Of a stretch of 64,000 nucleotides of DNA, positions 16,286 through 24,534 are shown one piece after another (the stretch's first letter is position 1; the number at the start of each line of letters is the position of its first letter). Source of the stretch: Amycolatopsis aidingensis (GTDB taxonomy: Bacteria; Actinomycetota; Actinomycetes; Mycobacteriales; Pseudonocardiaceae). The DNA is taken from the NCBI RefSeq assembly GCF_018885265.1, contig NZ_CP076538.1, forward strand, positions 4,066,001 to 4,130,000, written 5' to 3'. The translations under genes were made by a program, and so were the position numbers. The notes below the pieces were generated by a model. That model searched no databases. It saw only the letters and a list, made by a program, of their open reading frames with translations, and was not told where the DNA came from.

Positions 16286-17907
16286 TGAGCGTGCAGGGTA
16301 TGCCGCTGGCCCAGGGTGTCCAGGGTGGTAACCCGGCCCTGAACATCAGCATTTTCGGGGCGTTCGTGCTGGTGACGCTGGTGGTGGTGTTCCGGGCCTC
16401 GCGTAACACCCGCACCGCCTCGGACTACTACGCCGCGGGGCGGTCCTTCACCGGCCCGCAGAACGGCACCGCCATCGCCGGGGACTACCTCTCGGCGGCC
16501 TCGTTCCTGGGCATCACCGGCGCGATCGCCCTGACCGGCTACGACGGGTTCCTGTACTCCATCGGGTTCCTGGTGGCCTGGCTGGTGGCGCTGCTGCTGG
16601 TGGCCGAGCTGATGCGCAACACCGGCAAGTTCACCATGGGCGACGTGCTGGCCTTCCGCATGCGCCAGCGCCCCGTGCGCGCCGCCGCGGCCACCTCCAC
16701 CCTCGCGGTGTCCTTCTTCTACCTGCTGGCCCAGATGGCCGGCGCCGGCATCCTGGTCTCCCTGCTGCTGGGCATCTCCGGCGAAGCGGGCCAATCCCTG
16801 GTCATCGCCGTGGTCGGCATCATCATGATCATCTACGTGCTGGTCGGCGGCATGAAAGGCACCACCTGGGTCCAGATCATCAAAGCCGCCCTGCTCATCT
16901 TCGGCGCCGCCCTGATGACCCTGTGGGTCCTGGGCCGCTACGGCCTCAACCTCTCCACCCTGCTCGGCGCCGCCGTGGAGCGCGCCGGCACCGACGGCGC
17001 CAGCCTCCTGGGCCCGGGCGCCAAATACGGCGCCACCGACACCAGCAAAATCGACTTCCTCTCCCTCGGCCTGGCCCTCGTCCTGGGCACCGCCGGCCTG
17101 CCGCACGTCCTCATGCGCTTCTACACCGTGCCCACCGCCCGCGACGCCCGCCGCTCCGTCGTCTGGGCCATCGCCTGGATCGGCCTGTTCTACCTCTTCA
17201 GCCTCATCCTCGGCTACGGCGCCGCCGCCCTCGTCGGCCCCGACACCATCGCAGGCGCCCCCGGCGGCGCCAACGCCGCCGCCCCCCTGCTGGCCCTCGA
17301 ACTCGGCGGACCCCTCCTACTCGGATTCATCGCCGCCGTCGCCTTCGCCACCATCCTCGCCGTCGTCGCCGGCCTCACCATCACCGCCTCCGCCAGCTTC
17401 GCCCACGACGTCTACGCAGGCGTCATCAAAAAAGGCCGCGTCGACTCCAAACACACCGAAGTCCGCGTCGCCCGCATCACCGCCTGCATCATCGGCGCCC
17501 TCGCCATCGCCGGCGGCATCGGCGCCAAAGACCAAAACGTCGCCTTCCTCGTCGCCCTCGCCTTCGCCGTCGCCGCCTCCGCCAACCTCCCCACCATCCT
17601 CTACAGCCTCTTCTGGAAACGCTTCAACACCACCGGCGCCCTCTGCTCCATCTACGGCGGCCTGGCCACCAGCCTCCTGCTCATCATCTTCTCCCCCGCC
17701 GTCTCCGGCACCCCCACCTCCATGCTCAAAAACATCGACTTCGCCTGGTTCCCCCTCTCCAACCCCGGCCTCATCTCCATCCCCCTCTCCTTCCTCCTCG
17801 GCTGGGCAGGCACCCACCTCTCCCACGAACACCTCGAACACAAATACGCCGAGATGGAAGTCCGCTCCCTCACCGGAGCCCACGCCGAAAAAGCCACCCA
17901 ACACTGA
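16285..17907 (+). CDS. Cation:acetate symporter (ActP-like), second copy
   Basis: A 540-residue SSS-family permease: NTRTASDYYAAGRSFTGPQNG, GDYLSAASFLGITG, and GTAGLPHVLMRFYTVPTARDARRS are the diagnostic ActP/MctC segments. It probably takes up acetate or another short monocarboxylate with Na+ or H+. It is coupled to the DUF485 gene. The coding strand changes character inside the gene: codons end mainly in G up to ~16700, then almost only in C beyond ~16900, giving a C-rich, G-poor strand to the stop. The reading frame and family motifs stay intact through this change. Confidence 0.92.
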   Translation: MSVQGMPLAQGVQGGNPALNISIFGAFVLVTLVVVFRASRNTRTASDYYAAGRSFTGPQNGTAIAGDYLSAASFLGITGAIALTGYDGFLYSIGFLVAWLVALLLVAELMRNTGKFTMGDVLAFRMRQRPVRAAAATSTLAVSFFYLLAQMAGAGILVSLLLGISGEAGQSLVIAVVGIIMIIYVLVGGMKGTTWVQIIKAALLIFGAALMTLWVLGRYGLNLSTLLGAAVERAGTDGASLLGPGAKYGATDTSKIDFLSLGLALVLGTAGLPHVLMRFYTVPTARDARRSVVWAIAWIGLFYLFSLILGYGAAALVGPDTIAGAPGGANAAAPLLALELGGPLLLGFIAAVAFATILAVVAGLTITASASFAHDVYAGVIKKGRVDSKHTEVRVARITACIIGALAIAGGIGAKDQNVAFLVALAFAVAASANLPTILYSLFWKRFNTTGALCSIYGGLATSLLLIIFSPAVSGTPTSMLKNIDFAWFPLSNPGLISIPLSFLLGWAGTHLSHEHLEHKYAEMEVRSLTGAHAEKATQH

Positions 17908-17965
17908 ACAGGCACCGGAGCGACTAGAGCGGCTCTGAAGTCTGGGTCAATCCCCTGAAAGAAGT

Positions 17966-18016
17966 CCTGAATGGCCACCTGCGCATCGGGTCTCCCGGCG
18001 TATGGTGGCCTTCAGG
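17966..18016 (+). terminator. Long hairpin after the symporter operon
   Basis: CCTGAA-T-GGCCACC (17966-17979) pairs with GGTGGCCTTCAGG (18004-18016), a 13-bp stem with one bulged T. The 24-nt loop contains a further CGGG/CCCG mini-stem. There is no immediate U-tract. It may terminate the symporter operon or form a structured 5' leader for the small gene at 18096. Confidence 0.45.
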
Positions 18017-18095
18017 GCGTTTGCCGGGCGATGGTTTTTCCCGTTGTGGCACGGGTAATCGCGCGGCGAGAACCCGATCAGCAAGGGAGTGACCG

Positions 18096-18272
18096 ATGAA
18101 CGACCAGACAGCGACCAGGACCGAGCAGTCGACGACCTTGTCCCGGGCCGAGCCTGCCCGCCACGGTGGCGGTACCGCGGAGCCGGGCGGTGCCACCCCG
18201 CTCGCGGGAATTCCCTCTCCCCGGGTCGAGGACGAAGAGTTCGAGCCGACGATCATTCGCGGTCGCGAGTAA
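18096..18272 (+). CDS. Small hydrophilic protein (58 aa), unknown
   Basis: Not recognised. The product is hydrophilic and Cys-free, with a Gly/Pro-rich middle and an acidic-then-basic end (VEDEEFEPTIIRGRE). AAGGGAG sits 6 nt upstream of the ATG and the frame ends in TAA, rare in this GC-rich DNA; both support real translation. It is preceded by a structured intergenic region and followed 10 bp later by a lipoprotein gene. A regulatory peptide, a small structural protein or a precursor peptide are all possible; no modification enzyme is nearby. Confidence 0.5.
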   Translation: MNDQTATRTEQSTTLSRAEPARHGGGTAEPGGATPLAGIPSPRVEDEEFEPTIIRGRE

Positions 18273-18282
18273 CCTGCTGGGT

Positions 18283-18684
18283 GTGCGGACCGGCATCCTC
18301 CTCCTGGCGCTCCTGCTCACCGCCTGCGGGGCGCCGGACCAGACGCCACCCGGCGAATCCAGGACCACCCCACCGGGCAGCGACCCCACGTCCACGGCAC
18401 CCCCGGCCACATCCCGGCCGACGGAGCCGGGGACGCCGTCCAAGGCGCCCACCACCGCGCCACCCGGCCAGGGTGAGGTGACCGTCCGCGGCGTGGTCCA
18501 GCAGGGCGTCGAGCCCGGCTGCCTCGTGCTCAGCGGCGCCGACCGGGTCTACCTGCTGCTCGGCGAGCACGCGCGGCTGAAACCCGGCGCCGAGGTGCTG
18601 GTGCGCGGCACGCCGGAGCCCGACCTGATGACCACCTGCCAGCAGGGCACGCCACTGCGGGTCGCCGAGGTGCGCCCGGCCTGA
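18283..18684 (+). CDS. Small lipoprotein with OB-like domain
   Basis: A 133-residue secreted lipoprotein. The lipobox is LLTAC, so the signal peptide is very short (VRTGILLLALLLTAC). A Thr/Pro/Ser-rich linker (about residues 20-65) would span the cell wall, followed by a ~65-residue beta-rich domain (VTVRGVVQQGVEPGCLVL to LRVAEVRPA) with two Cys. The start is taken as GTG because upstream residues would mask the signal peptide. Function unknown; a small ligand-binding OB-fold domain is a reasonable guess. Confidence 0.65.
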   Translation: MRTGILLLALLLTACGAPDQTPPGESRTTPPGSDPTSTAPPATSRPTEPGTPSKAPTTAPPGQGEVTVRGVVQQGVEPGCLVLSGADRVYLLLGEHARLKPGAEVLVRGTPEPDLMTTCQQGTPLRVAEVRPA

Positions 18685-18747
18685 GCCGGGAATGAGCACG
18701 CCGTCACCGGGTACCCCGGGGCAGAGGAATCCCGGAGGTGATACCTG

Positions 18748-19260
18748 ATGGCGAGAACGAACGAGACCACCGCGCCCGCCACCCCGCAGCAGGTGGTGGC
18801 CAGCTACCCGAGCTACCAGCAGATAGAGCAGGCCGTGGACTACCTGTCCGACCAGCACTTCCCGGTGGAGCGCACGATGATCGTCGGGCGCGGGATGGAA
18901 CTGGTCGAGCGGGTGACCGGCAGGCTCACCATGCTCCGCGCCGCGGGCCGTTCGGCGGGGCCCGGCGCCGTGGTCGGTGCCCTGATCGGCTGGCTGTTCG
19001 GCTGGTTCGGCTGGCTGGACCCGCTGATCGCGAGCCTGCTGCTGGCGCTGTACGGCGCCGTCTTCGGCGCGGTCATCGGTGCCCTGCTCGGCCTGATCGG
19101 GCACGCGCTGACCGGCGGGCGCCGCGACTTCAGCTCGATCCCCAGCTTCCGCGCGCGCTCGCACGACCTGCTGGTGGACACCGAGGTTGCCGAGCAGGCG
19201 AGCAACCTGCTGCGCTCGGAGGGAGCACCGGGAACCGGCGAGGCACCCGTCCCGCGCTGA
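18748..19260 (+). CDS. General stress protein 17M-like membrane protein
   Basis: A 170-residue protein with the GSP17M/YflT-type N-terminal domain (VVASYPSYQQIEQAVDYLSDQHFPVERTMIVGRGMELVERVTGR). Then come glycine-rich hydrophobic segments (about residues 72-117, GAVVGALIGWLFGWFGW, AVFGAVIGALLG). Such proteins are induced by general stress in actinobacteria; the biochemical role is unknown. The Shine-Dalgarno is unusually perfect (GGAGGTGAT), predicting strong translation. Confidence 0.85.
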   Translation: MARTNETTAPATPQQVVASYPSYQQIEQAVDYLSDQHFPVERTMIVGRGMELVERVTGRLTMLRAAGRSAGPGAVVGALIGWLFGWFGWLDPLIASLLLALYGAVFGAVIGALLGLIGHALTGGRRDFSSIPSFRARSHDLLVDTEVAEQASNLLRSEGAPGTGEAPVPR

Positions 19261-19263
19261 CCG

Positions 19264-20232
19264 CTACTCCCATTCCCAGCCGACGCCGAGCACCCCGGGC
19301 GGCACCTCGCGCGCGATCCGGTGCACCCACCGGCCCGAGGTCACGGTCAGCTCCTCGTCGGTATGCGAGCTGCCGTGCGGGCCGTGCCTGCTGAACCCGA
19401 AGCAGCGCACCGGTGCCGCCCCCTGGGCGAACCGCACGCTCAGCACATAGGTGTCGGCCGGGTACCGGAAACCGCGGCGGTAGTCCAGGCTGGTCACCGT
19501 GGAGTCCACGGTGAACTCGTACTCCAGCAGGTGCGTCTCCCCCACTCGCAGCCTGCGGTCGAACAGCAACTCGGCGGCGATCACCGCCGCCTCGTGGTGC
19601 CGCCGCACCTTGCCGAGCCGGCAGTTGTCCCTGGCCACGGGCGTGATGTCGGCTGCGGCGCTGCCCGGTTCGGCGCAGTACACCGCGAGGTGCCGGTCCG
19701 GGTCGTCCTCCATCGCCCGCAGCACCACCCTGGTGCGCACCGAGTGGATGGCGCGGTCCGCGCCCACCGACACCATGTCCTCCTGGCAGAACACCCGCAG
19801 CTTGTGGTCGGAGGGACCGAGTACCGGATCGATCGCCTGCGCCAGCGCCCATGCGGGCTCCAGGATGCCGTCGTAGCGACGTTCCGCGGACTGCCGGTTG
19901 GTCCACCGCCCCCGTGGCCGGGGCGGGCCGAGTAGCCCGGCGAGGGCGTGGGTGTGCAGCCCGAGAATGCTCTCGATGGCGCGCACCGCCCGCAGCGAGT
20001 CCGCCCGCTCCGGCCGGCTGCGGCCCTGCTGCCAGTAGCTGAGGCTCGCCATGCTGACCCGGATGCCACGCTGGGCGAGACGCTGGCGCAGCCCCTCCAG
20101 GGTGAGCCCGCTGCGCTCGATCGCGGCCCGCAGCGCCCGGTGGAACGGCCCGGTCCGCAACAGGATCTCCACGTCCGGCGGGTGCCGTTCGCTCCGGGCC
20201 ACGGCAGGCGTCTCGCCTGCCGAAATGGTCAT
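19264..20232 (-). CDS. XRE-type helix-turn-helix protein
   Basis: A 322-residue protein. A helix-turn-helix lies near residues 40-80 (LEGLRQRLAQRGIRVSMASLSYWQQGRSRPERADSLRAVRAIE), the xenobiotic-response-element pattern. A ~230-residue C-terminal region of unknown fold (RYDGILEPAWALAQAIDP, RRGFRYPADTYVLSVRF) follows. It is probably a cytoplasmic transcription factor with a sensor or oligomerisation domain. It is convergent with the stress-protein gene (3 bp between stops) and divergent from the secreted M23 peptidase, a possible target across a 259-bp spacer. Confidence 0.75.
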   Translation of the reverse strand: MTISAGETPAVARSERHPPDVEILLRTGPFHRALRAAIERSGLTLEGLRQRLAQRGIRVSMASLSYWQQGRSRPERADSLRAVRAIESILGLHTHALAGLLGPPRPRGRWTNRQSAERRYDGILEPAWALAQAIDPVLGPSDHKLRVFCQEDMVSVGADRAIHSVRTRVVLRAMEDDPDRHLAVYCAEPGSAAADITPVARDNCRLGKVRRHHEAAVIAAELLFDRRLRVGETHLLEYEFTVDSTVTSLDYRRGFRYPADTYVLSVRFAQGAAPVRCFGFSRHGPHGSSHTDEELTVTSGRWVHRIAREVPPGVLGVGWEWE

Positions 20233-20491
20233 GCGGGACACGATATGCCTCCCGTTTCCACCCAATAATCTGTGAAAGAAAACAGTTTTTCGCGCCCGCC
20301 CCGCGGTCCGCGCGAACGGGCGCGCGGCTGCTGGGCAGGTGAGACGAGTTCTTCCGGGCCCGCGCCTGTCAACAGTATTCGGCCCCGCATTCAACGGACA
20401 CAACCGACGATCGTCGGGCAGCTTGACGTGCCGGTAAGCAACCGTTTTTCTGCTCTACCCCTGCACCTCTCGATACCCGGGAGAAACACAC
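20233..20491. promoter_or_regulatory. Divergent promoter region, XRE regulator / M23 peptidase
   Basis: This 259-bp spacer has no gene. It contains AT-rich patches and two similar segments, ACAGTTTTTCGCG (20283-20295) and CCGTTTTTCTGC (20441-20452), about 158 bp apart. They may be paired regulator sites or promoter elements; not resolved further. Confidence 0.35.
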
Positions 20492-21718
20492 ATGTCCCCA
20501 TCCATGACGTGGCGGCGCCTGCTCGCCGTCGCTGCCGGCCTGACCACCACGGCCGGGCTGCTGCTCGTCCCACAGGCGACCGCGGACACCGAACCGGCGG
20601 AGAGCCTGGACGGCTCGGTCCGCGCCGCGATGCTCACCGAACGCGGGCCGCAGACCCGCGACCTGTTCGGCACCGCCTCGCTGAGCGAACCGCTGGTCGA
20701 ACCCACCCGGTTCGCGGACTCCGAGTGGGCCTTCGGCACCACCACCATCCCGGCACCCGCCGCCGAGCACACCTCCCCGCAGACCGCGCTGTTCGTCGCG
20801 CAGCACGGACCGCGGGGCTGGCGGGTGGAGCTGGACGGCACCGCCGGGTTCGTCGAACTCGCCGAGCGGGCACCGGAGTCCGTGGTCAGCTCCGCCGAGA
20901 AGGAGCTGTTCGCCAGCAACTTCGCCGCGGCGAACCAGGCCGCGCCGATGGCCGACACCGGGCTCGGGCTGCCCTGGCAACAGGGCGTCGCCTGGTGGAT
21001 GGGCGGTGGCCCGCACGGCAACAGCGGCAATAGCCGCCCGTTCAGCTCGATCGACTTCAACGGCGGGGACGGCCGGGTGCTCTCGGCCGGCCCTGGCCGG
21101 GTGTACAAGAGCTGCGTCCGCGGCCGCAGCGCGCTGGTGAAGGTGGTGCACCCCAACGGGTACAGCACGACCTACTACCACATGTACAACCTGACCAACC
21201 TTTCCGACGGCAGCTCGGTGCGCACCGGCACCTACCTCGGGCACATCGGCAACGAACTGCCCTGCGGCGGGTCCAGCTCGGGCGCGCATGTCCACCTGTC
21301 CCTGCTGCGCGGCGACTCGCACATCAGCGTGGACAACATGACCATCGGCGGCTGGACCTTCCAGGAAGGCGCCCGCGCCTACGGCGGTTACGCCCAGCGC
21401 GGCGGGACCACCGTCGGCCGCGGCGGCAGGCTGACCAACTACGGCCCGGGGGACGCGCCCGAGGGGCCCACCGGAACGGTGGACAGTGGCCAGTACGACC
21501 GGGTGAACCTGCGCTCGGGGCCCGGGCTGGACTACTCGATCGTCGGCACGGTGACCGATGGCACGGTCGTGGGAATCGACTGCACCGCGCGCGGTGACTA
21601 CGTGGACGGGGTGTGGGGCAGCACCGACCTGTGGAACCGGCTGGACAGCGGCAGCTGGATCAGCGACGGGTTCCTCTACACCGGGTCGAATGATCCGGTG
21701 GCCCCGGCCTGCACCTGA
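20492..21718 (+). CDS. Secreted M23/LasA-like metallopeptidase with C-terminal SH3 domain
   Basis: A 408-residue secreted protein with a signal peptide ending at TATA (about residue 32). The M23 catalytic core resembles LasA: first ligands in RPFSSIDFNGGDG, YSTTYYHMYN, and the HxH motif in SGAHVHLSLL (about residues 265-272). A C-terminal bacterial SH3-like domain (VNLRSGPGLDYSIVGTV, about 330-400) probably binds cell wall. It likely cleaves peptidoglycan cross-bridges, of itself or of competitors. A strong hairpin follows the stop. Confidence 0.85.
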   Translation: MSPSMTWRRLLAVAAGLTTTAGLLLVPQATADTEPAESLDGSVRAAMLTERGPQTRDLFGTASLSEPLVEPTRFADSEWAFGTTTIPAPAAEHTSPQTALFVAQHGPRGWRVELDGTAGFVELAERAPESVVSSAEKELFASNFAAANQAAPMADTGLGLPWQQGVAWWMGGGPHGNSGNSRPFSSIDFNGGDGRVLSAGPGRVYKSCVRGRSALVKVVHPNGYSTTYYHMYNLTNLSDGSSVRTGTYLGHIGNELPCGGSSSGAHVHLSLLRGDSHISVDNMTIGGWTFQEGARAYGGYAQRGGTTVGRGGRLTNYGPGDAPEGPTGTVDSGQYDRVNLRSGPGLDYSIVGTVTDGTVVGIDCTARGDYVDGVWGSTDLWNRLDSGSWISDGFLYTGSNDPVAPACT

Positions 21719-21741
21719 GCCTGTTCCTGAACGCTCACCTT

Positions 21742-21774
21742 CCCCGCCGGGGGCGATACTCGCCCCCGGCGGGG
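21742..21774 (+). terminator. Perfect 15-bp hairpin terminator
   Basis: CCCCGCCGGGGGCGA and its exact complement TCGCCCCCGGCGGGG flank a TAC loop, 24 bp after the M23 peptidase stop. It lacks a U-tract, as many actinobacterial terminators do. It insulates the peptidase gene from the fatty-acid genes downstream. Confidence 0.8.
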
Positions 21775-21823
21775 ACCGCGCAATCCAGTGGCGCACCGGG
21801 CTGCGCGAGGTCAGGATGAAGGT

Positions 21824-23221
21824 ATGTCGTCCGGCACAGCCAGCGAAACGGCAGGCACCCGGTCCCCGGGAACACACCAGGCCCGGGTGGCCGAACTCCG
21901 CGCGCAGCTGGCCCGGCTGCCGTCCGGGGCACCGGTCCGGCTCGCCAAACGCACCTCGAACCTCTTCCGCGGACGTTCCGGCCCCGGGGCAGGCGGCCTG
22001 GATGTCTCCGGCTTCACCCATGTGCTCGAGGTCGACCCGGTCGGCAGGACCGCCGAGGTCGAGGGAATGGTCACCTACGAGCAGCTGGTGGACGCCACCC
22101 TGCCGCATGGCCTGATGCCGCTGGTGGTGCCCCAGCTCAAGAGCATCACTCTCGGCGGTGCCGTCACCGGCCTCGGCATCGAGTCCACCTCGTTCCGATG
22201 CGGCATGCCGCACGAGTCGGTGCTGGAGATGGAGATCCTCACCGGCGACGGGGAGATCGTGCTCGCCCGGCCGGACAACGAGCACCAGGCGCTGTTCCAC
22301 GGCTTCCCCAACTCCTACGGCACCCTCGGCTACGTACTGCGGCTGCGGATCGAGCTGGAGCCGGTGCTGCCGTATGTGCGGTTGCGGCACCTGCGCTACA
22401 CCGAGGCGGAGGCCTACTTCGCCGCGCTCGCCGCCGCCTGCGACACCCGCGTGCACGGCGGTGAGCCGGTGGACTTCGTGGACGGCACGGTGTTCGGCCC
22501 CGGCGAGCTGTACCTGACCCTGGGCACCTTCACCGAACACGCCCCGCATACCAGCGACTACACGCACCTGGACATCTACTACCGCTCGATTCCGCGCCGG
22601 GCGGTCGACCATCTCACGGTGCGGGACTACCTGTGGCGCTGGGACACCGACTGGTTCTGGTGCTCGGCCGCGCTCGGCGTGCAGCATCGTCCCGTGCGCA
22701 GGCTGCTGGGCAGGCGGCTGTTGCGCTCGGATGTCTACTGGAAGGTCGCGGCGTTCGAACGCAGGCACGGCATCACCCGCGCGCTGCGCGGGCTGCTGGG
22801 CAGGCCGCGCAGGGAACCGGTGATCCAGGACATCGAGGTGCCGGTGCGGCGCGCGGCGGAGTTCCTCGACTTCTTCCAGCGCGAGATCGGGATCAGCCCG
22901 GTCTGGGTCTGCCCGATCCGTCAGCGCGGCACCGCCCACTGGCCGCTGTACCAGCTGGATCCGGCCACGCTGTATGTGAACTTCGGCTTCTGGTCCTCGG
23001 TCCAGCTGGCTCCCGGCGAGCCCGAGGGCAGCCGCAACCGGCTGATCGAGCGCACGGTCACCGAGCTGGAGGGGCACAAGTCGCTGTACTCCGACAGTTA
23101 CTACGACGAGGACACCTTCTGGCGCCTGTACAACGGCGCGGCCTACCGCGAGCTCAAGAAGCGGTACGACCCGGCGGGAAGGCTGCTCGACCTGTACCAG
23201 AAATGCGTAGGAGCACGTTAG
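21824..23221 (+). CDS. FAD-binding oxidoreductase, TmsA/BfaA-like (10-methyl fatty acid reductase)
   Basis: A 465-residue FAD-linked (VAO/DHCR24-type) oxidoreductase. The flavin-binding region includes VEGMVTYEQLVDATLPHGL, VPQLKSITLGGAVTGLGIES and FHGFPNSYGTLGYVLRLRIELEP. It directly precedes a cyclopropane-synthase-like methyltransferase. This gene pair matches Rv0449c/Rv0447c (BfaA/BfaB, also TmsA/TmsB), in which the FAD enzyme reduces a 10-methylene intermediate to the 10-methyl (tuberculostearic-type) acyl chain of a membrane phospholipid. The ATG at 21824 is preferred to 21788 because AGGATGAAGG precedes it. Confidence 0.82.
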   Translation: MSSGTASETAGTRSPGTHQARVAELRAQLARLPSGAPVRLAKRTSNLFRGRSGPGAGGLDVSGFTHVLEVDPVGRTAEVEGMVTYEQLVDATLPHGLMPLVVPQLKSITLGGAVTGLGIESTSFRCGMPHESVLEMEILTGDGEIVLARPDNEHQALFHGFPNSYGTLGYVLRLRIELEPVLPYVRLRHLRYTEAEAYFAALAAACDTRVHGGEPVDFVDGTVFGPGELYLTLGTFTEHAPHTSDYTHLDIYYRSIPRRAVDHLTVRDYLWRWDTDWFWCSAALGVQHRPVRRLLGRRLLRSDVYWKVAAFERRHGITRALRGLLGRPRREPVIQDIEVPVRRAAEFLDFFQREIGISPVWVCPIRQRGTAHWPLYQLDPATLYVNFGFWSSVQLAPGEPEGSRNRLIERTVTELEGHKSLYSDSYYDEDTFWRLYNGAAYRELKKRYDPAGRLLDLYQKCVGAR

Positions 23222-23259
23222 AACGACATCCGCAACCGCGAGGCAAGGGGTGAAACAGT

Positions 23260-24525
23260 ATGCGCCGGTCACGGCCGAAGCTTGCCCGGACCTTCGAATA
23301 CGTCCTCGGGCCCCAGACGCCGCTGAGGATCACCGCCTACGACGGCAGCAGCGTCGGCCCACCCGACGCCCCGGCGGGAATCGAGCTGACCTCGCCCACC
23401 GCGCTGAGCTACCTGCTGACCGCGCCGGGGCAGCTCGGCCTCGCCCGCGCCTATGTCACCGGGCACCTGCGGGTATTCGGGGACGTCTACACCGTGCTGC
23501 GCACGCTGGCCCCATGGGCGAACGGCCTGGACTGGCGGTCGGCCCTGCGGGTGCTGCGCGACCTCGGCCCCGGCCACCTGCGCAGGCTGCCGCCACCAGC
23601 CGAGGAGATGCCCGGCCGGTTCCGCCGCGGGGTGCGCGGCCTGCGGCATTCCAAGGGCAGGGACTCGCAGGCGATCTCCCGGCACTACGACGTCTCGAAC
23701 CGCTTCTACGAGCTGGTGCTCGGGCCGTCGATGGCCTACACCTGCGCCTGTTTCCCCACCGAGGACGCCACCCTGGACCAGGCGCAGGCGCACAAGTTCG
23801 ACCTGGTATGCCGCAAGCTGGACCTGCGGCCGGGCATGCGGCTGCTGGATGTCGGCTGTGGCTGGGGCGGCATGGTGGCGCATGCGGCCAAGCACTACGG
23901 GGTGCACGCGCTCGGCGTGACCCTGTCCCGGCAGCAGGCGCAGTGGGGGCAGAAGCACATCGTCGCCGAGGGGCTGGCCGACCGGGTGGAGGTCCGGCAT
24001 CTCGACTACCGGGACGTGACCGAGACCGGCTTCGACGCGGTCTCCTCCATCGGCCTCACCGAGCACGTCGGCGCCCGTAACCTGCCAGGCTACTTCCGGT
24101 TCCTCGCCGGGAGGCTGCGGCCGGGCGGACGGCTGCTGAACCACTGCATCACCCGGCCGACCACCCAGGACCCACACCGGACCGGGCCGTTCATCGACCG
24201 CTACGTGTTCCCGGACGGTGAGCTGGAGGGCATCGGCGAGATCCTGGCGGCCATGCAGGACAACGGGTTCGAGGTGCGGCACGAGGAGAACCTCCGCGAG
24301 CACTACGCGCGCACCCTGGCCGGGTGGTGCGCCAACCTGGACGCCGCCTGGGACGAGGCGGTGGCCGAGGCCGGCCTTGGCAGGGCGCGGGTGTGGGCGC
24401 TGTACATGGCCGCGTCCCGGCTGTCCTTCGAGCGCAGGCACATCGAGCTGCACCAGGCACTCGGCGTGAAGGTGGGCGAGGACGGCGACGCCAGGATGCC
24501 GCTACGCCCGGACTGGGGTGTGTAG
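23260..24525 (+). CDS. SAM-dependent fatty-acyl methyltransferase, TmsB/BfaB-like (CFA synthase family)
   Basis: A 421-residue member of the cyclopropane-fatty-acyl-phospholipid synthase family. The hallmark ISRHYDVSNRFYELVLGPSMAYTCACF (about residues 140-166) precedes SAM motif I (LLDVGCGWGGM) and TEHVGARNLPGYF. It adds a methyl(ene) group from SAM to an unsaturated acyl chain; with the upstream FAD enzyme the product should be a 10-methyl branched acid, which lowers membrane melting temperature. It follows its partner by 38 bp, in the same operon. The last residues are 9 bp from a convergent gene. Confidence 0.87.
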   Translation: MRRSRPKLARTFEYVLGPQTPLRITAYDGSSVGPPDAPAGIELTSPTALSYLLTAPGQLGLARAYVTGHLRVFGDVYTVLRTLAPWANGLDWRSALRVLRDLGPGHLRRLPPPAEEMPGRFRRGVRGLRHSKGRDSQAISRHYDVSNRFYELVLGPSMAYTCACFPTEDATLDQAQAHKFDLVCRKLDLRPGMRLLDVGCGWGGMVAHAAKHYGVHALGVTLSRQQAQWGQKHIVAEGLADRVEVRHLDYRDVTETGFDAVSSIGLTEHVGARNLPGYFRFLAGRLRPGGRLLNHCITRPTTQDPHRTGPFIDRYVFPDGELEGIGEILAAMQDNGFEVRHEENLREHYARTLAGWCANLDAAWDEAVAEAGLGRARVWALYMAASRLSFERRHIELHQALGVKVGEDGDARMPLRPDWGV

Positions 24526-24534
24526 CCCAGGCGC

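Noticed and set aside
17317..17904. A minus-strand Gly/Asp/Glu-rich open frame opposite the second symporter, resembling a repeat-rich surface protein.
   Set aside because: It arises from the C-ending codons of the symporter read in reverse; no signal peptide or start context.
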